Part shown: positions 1 to 4,555 of the stretch, in pieces
How the letters are laid out: each line of letters begins with the position of its first letter
How positions within the stretch are numbered: position 1 is the stretch's first letter
NCBI GenBank assembly: GCA_003559985.1
Contig: PWJP01000001.1
Coordinates: 1 to 7,159 of the forward strand
Direction of reading: 5' to 3'
From: Saprospirales bacterium
Lineage (GTDB): Bacteria > Bacteroidota > Bacteroidia > Chitinophagales > Saprospiraceae
Length of the DNA stretch: 7,159 nucleotides
The notes under the pieces: model-generated
Database searches by the model: none
What the model was told of the DNA's origin: nothing
Seen by the model: the letters and a program-made list of their open reading frames with translations, nothing else
Translations under genes and position numbers: made by a program

Positions 1-50
1 ATTTTGGGCCAAACTGATATTTTCCTTGCACATAGACCCTTTTCTAAATA

Positions 51-81
51 CAAATATACTATCTATTTGTCTGACGACCAA
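51..81 (-). promoter_or_regulatory. Candidate leftward promoter for a gene beyond the left edge
   Basis: On the minus strand a TTG (81-79) is followed, after 20 nt, by TATATTTG (58-51). This fits the TTG-N17-23-TAnnTTTG arrangement known for Bacteroidota sigma-A promoters. Transcription would start near position 44 and run off the window. An ATG at 33-31 opens a frame of 11 codons that stays open to the edge, with an AGAAAAGGG purine tract just before it, so a gene may begin here. Too little is visible to identify it. The region is AT-rich, so a chance match is possible. Confidence 0.4.
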
Positions 82-107
82 CATTATACGTATTATTTTA
101 TATTTTT

Positions 108-212
108 TTAGTAGGCCCTATTTAAAGTAAACACACTTCCTACAAGACAACAAAAGAGCAGATTGAAATTCGCCTTCGATAAACTGGTTTTAAATTTTCT
201 AATAAAATTCAT
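108..212 (-). pseudogene. Truncated 5' end of a T9SS cargo paralogue (signal peptide only)
   Basis: From the ATG at 212 the minus strand reads 34 codons to a TAA at 110-108. Residues 1-31 match the first 31 residues of the type A T9SS protein encoded at 2618-4165, with only three substitutions (K6 for T, V24 for I, T29 for A). These residues form the charged start and hydrophobic core of the signal peptide. After Asn31 the similarity ends and the frame reads R-A-Y-stop, before any signal-peptidase site equivalent to the one in the intact gene. No other frame below the breakpoint resembles the rest of the paralogue. It is therefore best read as a gene remnant left by deletion or incomplete duplication. 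A functional short peptide or a regulatory leader RNA is possible but has no direct support. All three coding differences change the amino acid, which suggests no selection on the peptide. Confidence 0.7.
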
Positions 213-259
213 AAATCGGGTGTTTAATAGTTAAAAAATTAATTGCATACAAGTATCAC

Positions 260-276
260 CTGCAAACAGTTTGCAG
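260..276. promoter_or_regulatory. 17-bp perfect palindrome in leader (copy 1)
   Basis: CTGCAAAC-A-GTTTGCAG is a perfect 8-bp dyad around one central base. It lies about 50 bp upstream of the remnant ATG and inside the inferred transcribed leader. The equivalent site in copy 2 has the same arms and the opposite central base. An odd-length compact dyad with no loop is more like a DNA-binding site for a dimeric regulator than an RNA hairpin. No regulator gene is present in the window, so the protein partner is unknown. Confidence 0.5.
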
Positions 277-353
277 CCACTAATCCTGCATCAAAAAACC
301 CTAAATAGGGCACTCACTTAAGGTGTCTCATCTTCGAAGCGAAACTTCAGAAA

Positions 354-361
354 CAAATTTA
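354..361 (-). promoter_or_regulatory. Candidate -7 box of the remnant gene (copy 1)
   Basis: On the minus strand the sequence is TAAATTTG, matching the Bacteroidota TAnnTTTG -7 element. It would give a leader of about 135 nt before the ATG at 212. I do not see a TTG at the usual 17-23 nt upstream spacing, so the promoter is only half supported by sequence. Retention of the box in both repeat copies adds some weight. Confidence 0.4.
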
Positions 362-423
362 ATAACATTTATTCGATCTCCCTTATTACGAAACCATTTA
401 ACCTTTCCTTAACATTTTTATTC

Positions 424-583
424 AGACTTTGGACTTTAACACCCGATAAGAAATTCGCTTTGTCGCATATGAAACAGGAAACACACAGCTTTTTCCTTTG
501 ACAGTCATTAGCTTAACAACTTTCAAGCTGAGTCTTACAAAATTTGTGCAAGCACTTCCAGAAAACAGCTTCGACCTCCTTCC
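424..583. other. Gene-free spacer between the repeat and the type B gene
   Basis: Together with 213-423 this makes a gene-free stretch of about 370 bp. The part 424-583 has no convincing ORF, promoter or terminator. A weak AGCTT/AAGCT dyad (510-529) follows the stop codon of the leftward gene but lacks a T-tract. An ACACCCGAT at 439-447 is the reverse complement of ATCGGGTGT at 215-223 just upstream of the remnant ATG, and GAAATTCGC at 450-458 recurs at 165-173. These short matches may be scraps of rearranged leader DNA. Confidence 0.4.
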
Positions 584-2557
584 TCACTCCACCACCAACA
601 CACTCCCGGATATCACACCCCGCTCCCCGTAAACATTCTCGTACTCGAAGGTGAACACATAGGTGCCGGGGTTGACTTTTTCTCCTCCGGCTCTGCCGTC
701 CCAGTCGTGATCCTCTCCTATGCCCTCGTGCATCAACCCGCCGTAGCGGTCGTAGATTCTCAGGGTCAGGGGGGTGAAGTACAGTCCCAGTGCTCCGAAG
801 CGGTCGTTGATACCGTCGTCATTGGGGGAGAAGGCATTCGGAAGGTATATCTGTGCTTCCTGGCGCTCTACGTGGATGTAGTACTCCATGCTGTCCTCGC
901 AATCCTCATTCCGGGCCGTCAACTCAATGCCGCTGCTCTGGTATGTGATTACTTCCGGTCGGGGGCAGTCCGTGCAATCCAGGTCCAGATGGTCCGGGAT
1001 ACCCACCTCCCAGTGGTATTCCAGTGCCTCAAAGCCGGCTTCCAGCGTGATCACTTCTCCGTATTCTGTCTCAAAGCTGGTTTCCACAGGCAGGGGTTCC
1101 GGCATAGGAAGAGCGGCCAAACTTATACTCACTGTATCCGAACTCAAGTGATTACTCACTGCGAATTGCATCTCGTATTCACCTGCTTTCTCAGGGCACA
1201 CTTCAATCTGCGAATCTCCCGACGGCCACTCCTTCCATTCATCACCTAAGCGGTAATGCGCAGGCTGGCTGTAGTGGAGGCTGTTGTTCTCAATGGTCAC
1301 GCACTCTCCCACGCACAGGCTGGGGCGATCCGATTGAAAATCCGCCACTGCACGTGGTATCACCTTTATGAAAAACTTGCAACTGTCGCGACAGCTTTGG
1401 TCGGGGGCCAAAATGGCCATAACGGTATCCGACTCCTCCGCGAAAAACAGCGGCTCCGGGCAGTCGTAGCAACTCAAAAGTGCATCCGTCTCCCATCGCA
1501 CCGGCCACTGCTCATCCGGAAGGCAATGTTCCAGTCTCAGGGTATCGCCCTCCAACACCTCCAGCTCGACCACTACCTCCTCCTCGATCACCGGATAATC
1601 CAGCACCACCACGGCCCGCTCCCACAGCTCTTCGTGTTCCCCAAAACAGTGCTCCACCCAAAGCCCCACGTCGTATTCCCCGGCTTCATCGTAACACACC
1701 ACCAGCGCAGAGTCCTGACTGCTGCCGAGATCAGAACCCGGCAACTGCCACTCGAACAAGCCCGGCAGTATGCTGTGGTTGGTGGAAAGCTCAATGCAGT
1801 CTCCGACACAGATGGTATCCCGCAACGCTCCCACCTTTAATTCCATATAATCCTCTACCTCGATGAGAGTGAAAGCATCGTAACTAAATTGATACCCGGC
1901 ATAAGTTTCATAAGCTGGGAATGCCTCCTTCAGGAAATCGTTCGAACGAAAAACACCCATCATCATGACCGTCCACTCCTCATCCACATTAAAACAGTGG
2001 TGAATGCGCAACCATTCCCCTGCAGGACCTGTAAATGTATCCACTTCCAAATGGGGCTCTGTCACAATGGGGTCCGGCCAGGGACCTCCTCGCACAGCGT
2101 CCATAATTAATGTGTCTTTAAACAATATACCGAGGTGGGAGGGAAGTCTATCATCTCTAAATGGATTTACATAATACTCTAAGTAATAATTTTTATCCGG
2201 GCTCAAGGCCTCTTTTAACTCGACCTGGGAATAGGAACGGGGACAGCACCAATTGGGAGTCGAAGGCATTTCGATGAAATTGTGGTGCACAATGTAATTT
2301 GAACCTGAATGGGCGTCTTGAGCATTTGGATACAATTCCTCTCTGCACATATCTATTTGAATAAAATTAGCGGATCGCCTTCTGCTGCTCCAATGGGGAA
2401 GCACATTCTCCAATAAGGGTTCAATGTAATGATTATTTCTATCGCATTCTACATAGTCATAAACTTCGCTAAAATCGGCATTGGGGACCAGGTTTTCCTG
2501 GGAGAATAAGGACTGAAAACACAGTAGTGAAAATACCAATATGCAAAGGTACTTCAT
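584..2557 (-). CDS. T9SS type B cargo protein with PKD-like modules and CHU_C domain
   Basis: The product is 657 residues, predicted to be exported by Sec and then across the outer membrane by the type IX secretion system. Residues 1-20 (MKYLC...SLFSQ) are a signal peptide. Residues ~21-235 are an N-terminal domain that opens with NLVPNADF, like the 'NLVPNpsFE' domain common at the front of Bacteroidota surface proteins and probably a beta-sandwich. Residues ~243-566 are four PKD/Ig-like beta modules arranged as two copies of a two-module unit, marked by CVGDC (250-254), CYDCP (363-367), CVGEC (415-419) and CTDCP (528-532). Residues ~567-657 are the gliding-motility-associated C-terminal domain (TIGR04131/CHU_C): YLPNAFSPNDDGINDRF, then IYDRYGG, DWDGR and PGTYVF. 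No catalytic domain is recognised; adhesion or surface coating is an inference. An in-frame GTG at 2584 would lie inside the preceding terminator hairpin, so the ATG at 2557 is preferred. No promoter is evident between the terminator and this gene. Confidence 0.9.
   Translation of the reverse strand: MKYLCILVFSLLCFQSLFSQENLVPNADFSEVYDYVECDRNNHYIEPLLENVLPHWSSRRRSANFIQIDMCREELYPNAQDAHSGSNYIVHHNFIEMPSTPNWCCPRSYSQVELKEALSPDKNYYLEYYVNPFRDDRLPSHLGILFKDTLIMDAVRGGPWPDPIVTEPHLEVDTFTGPAGEWLRIHHCFNVDEEWTVMMMGVFRSNDFLKEAFPAYETYAGYQFSYDAFTLIEVEDYMELKVGALRDTICVGDCIELSTNHSILPGLFEWQLPGSDLGSSQDSALVVCYDEAGEYDVGLWVEHCFGEHEELWERAVVVLDYPVIEEEVVVELEVLEGDTLRLEHCLPDEQWPVRWETDALLSCYDCPEPLFFAEESDTVMAILAPDQSCRDSCKFFIKVIPRAVADFQSDRPSLCVGECVTIENNSLHYSQPAHYRLGDEWKEWPSGDSQIEVCPEKAGEYEMQFAVSNHLSSDTVSISLAALPMPEPLPVETSFETEYGEVITLEAGFEALEYHWEVGIPDHLDLDCTDCPRPEVITYQSSGIELTARNEDCEDSMEYYIHVERQEAQIYLPNAFSPNDDGINDRFGALGLYFTPLTLRIYDRYGGLMHEGIGEDHDWDGRAGGEKVNPGTYVFTFEYENVYGERGVISGSVLVVE
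857..1336 (-). repeat. Internal protein repeat unit 2 (two PKD-like modules)
   Basis: This encodes residues ~408-567 of the type B protein. It repeats the pattern of unit 1: CVGEC, an AGEYEMQF strand, a second module with W516, CTDCPRP, then DCEDSMEYYIHV. Marker spacing matches unit 1 closely: the CVG[D/E]C and C-x-DCP motifs are 113 residues apart in both. Overall residue identity is low apart from the markers, so the duplication is old. Boundaries are approximate. Confidence 0.6.
1346..1831 (-). repeat. Internal protein repeat unit 1 (two PKD-like modules)
   Basis: This encodes residues ~243-404 of the type B protein. Markers in order are CVGDC (250-254), AGEYDVGLW (292-300), W355, CYDCPEP (363-369) and SCRDSCKFFIKV (388-399). 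Each has a counterpart 161-166 residues further on in unit 2. The paired cysteines probably form disulfides in the exported protein, which is an inference from their spacing and the periplasmic/surface destination. Boundaries are approximate. Confidence 0.6.
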
Positions 2558-2575
2558 GGGTTCTATGGGTTTTTG

Positions 2576-2611
2576 AAAAATCACCGGCTGTGGAAATACT
2601 GCCGGTGATTT
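2576..2611 (-). terminator. Intrinsic terminator of the type A gene
   Basis: Just after the stop codon at 2620-2618 the minus strand carries AAATCACCGGC, a 12-nt loop, then the perfect complement GCCGGTGATTT, extended to a run of five Ts (2580-2576). An 11-bp stem with a GC-rich core followed by a T-run is a classic Rho-independent terminator. It lies in the short gap before the downstream type B gene on the same strand, so the two genes are probably at most partly co-transcribed. Confidence 0.85.
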
Positions 2612-2617
2612 GTATTA

Positions 2618-4165
2618 TCAGTGTTTTATAAAAGAGCCGTTGAACGATTTATTTTCCCTGTGAAGATGGTAAAAATATTTCCCTGGTACAAGTTCTTCAA
2701 GGGGAATAATTTCAGAAGAATTCTCCACTAACTCCAGGGAAGTACTCTTTACCAATTTTCCGGTATTGTCAAAAACGAATAACTGCCACTCTGTGGGCAA
2801 ATCGGCCAGCGGTGATTCAACCTCAAATTGAATATGAGCAGTTGCCGGATTGGGATAAGCCCTGACACTCCCCATTTTTCCCGGTCCAATGGATTCAAGT
2901 GAATTGGAGCCGTCGTCACTCGAAAGGATAGTGTCGCATTCATTGGAGCTGCCATCTACCATATAATAATAATTTTCAATCACAAATCCCCCACAGCTTT
3001 CATATTCAATATCCAAACGGAAGCACCGGCAATCTGAATCATTTTCAATTGGGGGTATTACAACACTGTAAGTCCAATTGTGAGGCAGAATTGGAATGAC
3101 CTGACCAAGCAGGGTTTCATTTCCATCCGGATCACAATCATCAAGCTCATACACAGCATAGGTAAGCTGCTCGTCATTTGGATTGTTGATGTTATAAAAA
3201 ACAAGAAATACTGAACATTCTATACTTAAATTTTCATACACCGGACCGGGCGGAGTCGATGAAAGCGCTACATTCAATGAGCAGGGACTGAAGCCACCCC
3301 CCTGGCTCATAGTTGCAGAAAAGGCAAGCCCACCCTGTACCTCTATCCACACTCTTTTGGTGTAGGCATTGGAACTATTGTATCTACAGTTTTCAAGATC
3401 AGGATCACAGCACTTTAGAACTAATTCCAGTTGGTAAAGCCCTTTTGCCAAATTGGAATAGAGTTCCGTCAGATCAACACTCTCTCCATCGATATCACTG
3501 TGATCAAAAATCTCCTGAGCAACAAAGTCACCGTTTTCATCACTAATATTCAAATGCAAGCACAAACCACTTGCCTCGGGAACGTAAAGTCCGGGCAAGG
3601 TCAATATAGCTTCTTCACCGGGGCATGGGGTAACAACCGTTCTGGAAACAGGCTCATTTAGATTCAATGGAGTAAATCCTATTGGAAGAAGGTGGTAATT
3701 CCCCAATACCTGGTCATTTAGCATTGGATTTGGGGGAAGAAATTGAGCTACATAAATCTCACATGGAGTTTGAAAGTTATTGCCACACACTGTCCAATTC
3801 CTAAAGTTGATTCCAGCCATTGAACCAAATTCGCATTCAGGTAAATCGCACAATCTGTCAAAATTGGAGGGATCTACTCTATAACAATCCGGCTGATCCC
3901 AATTACCACAATTGAGTTCTACCTTACCGCCTTCCATTTCAGCGGGCTCGCCCGTACATGCGTGTACAAATCGAATGCATCCATCACAAGTCTGCAGAAT
4001 ATTTGCCGAATTTTGTATGTTGAGATAATAAAAGTCAATGGGTTCACATGGCACAGATTGAGCATTAGAAGAATTTAAAGCAAACACACTTCCTATAAGA
4101 CAACAAAAGAGCAGATTGAAATTCGCCTTCGATAAACTGGTTTTAAATGTTCTAATAAAATTCAT
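2618..4165 (-). CDS. T9SS type A cargo protein, cysteine-rich, unknown function
   Basis: The product is 515 residues. Residues 1 to ~37 form a long signal peptide: charged start MNFIRTFK, hydrophobic core LLFCCLIGSVFAL, and a cleavage region near NAQS. Residues ~38-430 match no family I recognise. They contain 22 cysteines, some paired (CDGC 60-63, CC 252-253, CRC 379-381), suggesting disulfide-stabilised beta domains. Residues ~434-515 are the type A sorting domain of the type IX system (TIGR04183, Por_Secre_tail): YPNPATAHIQF, then LFVFDNTGKLV, then GKYFYHLHRE and a terminal SFIKH. This domain is normally removed and the protein anchored or released at the cell surface. An in-frame ATG 36 bp upstream (4201) is possible, but the ATG at 4165 gives a standard signal peptide and is where the related remnant at 108-212 also starts. 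The sampled lines are AT-richer than those of metG and most of the type B gene. Confidence 0.88.
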   Translation of the reverse strand: MNFIRTFKTSLSKANFNLLFCCLIGSVFALNSSNAQSVPCEPIDFYYLNIQNSANILQTCDGCIRFVHACTGEPAEMEGGKVELNCGNWDQPDCYRVDPSNFDRLCDLPECEFGSMAGINFRNWTVCGNNFQTPCEIYVAQFLPPNPMLNDQVLGNYHLLPIGFTPLNLNEPVSRTVVTPCPGEEAILTLPGLYVPEASGLCLHLNISDENGDFVAQEIFDHSDIDGESVDLTELYSNLAKGLYQLELVLKCCDPDLENCRYNSSNAYTKRVWIEVQGGLAFSATMSQGGGFSPCSLNVALSSTPPGPVYENLSIECSVFLVFYNINNPNDEQLTYAVYELDDCDPDGNETLLGQVIPILPHNWTYSVVIPPIENDSDCRCFRLDIEYESCGGFVIENYYYMVDGSSNECDTILSSDDGSNSLESIGPGKMGSVRAYPNPATAHIQFEVESPLADLPTEWQLFVFDNTGKLVKSTSLELVENSSEIIPLEELVPGKYFYHLHRENKSFNGSFIKH

Positions 4166-4211
4166 AAATCGGGTGTTTAATATTTGAAAAATAAATTGCA
4201 TACAAGATCAC

Positions 4212-4228
4212 CTGCAAACTGTTTGCAG
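4212..4228. promoter_or_regulatory. 17-bp perfect palindrome in leader (copy 2)
   Basis: CTGCAAAC-T-GTTTGCAG lies 46-63 bp upstream of the ATG of the type A gene, within the inferred leader. Both 8-bp arms are identical to those at 260-276 and only the unpaired central base differs. It could be an operator downstream of the transcription start, or a structure in the mRNA leader. The absence of a loop favours a DNA site. Confidence 0.5.
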
Positions 4229-4305
4229 CCACTAACCCTGCATCAAAAAACCCTAAATCGGGCACTCACTTAAGGTGTCTCATCTTCGAAGCGAAACTTC
4301 AGAAA

Positions 4306-4313
4306 CAAATATA
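4306..4313 (-). promoter_or_regulatory. Candidate -7 box of the type A gene
   Basis: The minus strand reads TATATTTG, an exact TAnnTTTG match, about 140 bp upstream of the ATG at 4165. This predicts a leader of roughly 135 nt. No TTG is visible at the expected upstream spacing. The single difference from copy 1 within the box falls on an unconstrained position. Confidence 0.45.
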
Positions 4314-4375
4314 ATAACATTTATTCAGCCTCCCTTCTCACGACACAATTTAACATTTACTTAACTTTTTTATTC

Positions 4376-4494
4376 GGGGGTTTGGGCAATAACCACCTGA
4401 GGCAAGCCAAGAAAAAATCACGGACGGTCTTAAACCACCTCCTGCAATCTGACCTACTCAGTTTGAAAAAATTTAAACATGTCGGATTAGGTGC
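4376..4494. other. Divergent intergenic region between type A gene and metG
   Basis: With the repeat leader on one side and the metG promoter on the other, this completes a gene-free gap of about 390 bp (4166-4555). I see no convincing gene, RNA or regulatory site in 4376-4494. A minus-strand open frame (4357-4563) crosses it, but it overlaps the metG promoter and start and has no recognisable features. Confidence 0.4.
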
Positions 4495-4522
4495 TTCGTT
4501 TAGCCTGCAAGTTTTATCTTCG
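4495..4522 (+). promoter_or_regulatory. Candidate metG promoter
   Basis: TTCG (4495-4498), a 16-nt spacer and TATCTTCG (4515-4522) resemble the Bacteroidota TTTG / TAnnTTTG elements, each with one T-to-C change. Transcription would start near 4529, leaving a leader of about 27 nt before the metG ATG. The position is right but both elements are imperfect. Confidence 0.45.
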
Positions 4523-4555
4523 CACCAGTTTTCAGCAAAATAATCGATACGTCCA

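Larger units (their letters stand above)
120..423 (-). repeat. Direct repeat copy 1: promoter, leader and signal-peptide codons
   Basis: This segment is repeated in the same orientation at 4073-4375. By hand alignment positions 121-374 differ from the other copy at about 11 sites including one single-base gap (roughly 96% identity). The outer ~50 bp (375-423) are clearly related but more diverged. The identity covers coding DNA, 5' leader and promoter alike. The inner edge is sharp, at an ATTTAAAG shared by both copies. There are no terminal inverted repeats shared by both copies, no target-site duplication and no transposase, so it looks like a duplicated gene front end rather than an insertion sequence. 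Confidence 0.9.
4073..4375 (-). repeat. Direct repeat copy 2: promoter, leader and signal-peptide codons
   Basis: This is the counterpart of 120-423 and sits at the front of the intact type A gene. It spans codons 1-31, the 5' leader and the promoter region. The leader also holds a five-codon reading frame (ATG at 4283, stop at 4268-4266) that is unchanged in the other copy at 331-314. The sharp inner edge falls near the end of the signal-peptide hydrophobic core. The outer edge fades gradually around 4375. Confidence 0.9.

Noticed and set aside
120..423. Insertion sequence or MITE
   Set aside because: No transposase, no terminal inverted repeats common to both copies, no target duplication, and the repeat coincides with the functional front end of a gene.
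510..529. AGCTT/AAGCT dyad downstream of the type B gene as a terminator
   Set aside because: The stem is only 5 bp, the loop is 10 nt, and there is no T-run on the transcribed strand.
707..1840. Several plus-strand open frames antisense to the type B gene
   Set aside because: They lie wholly within a well-supported minus-strand gene, have no recognisable domains, and arise from its GC-rich stretch with few stop codons.
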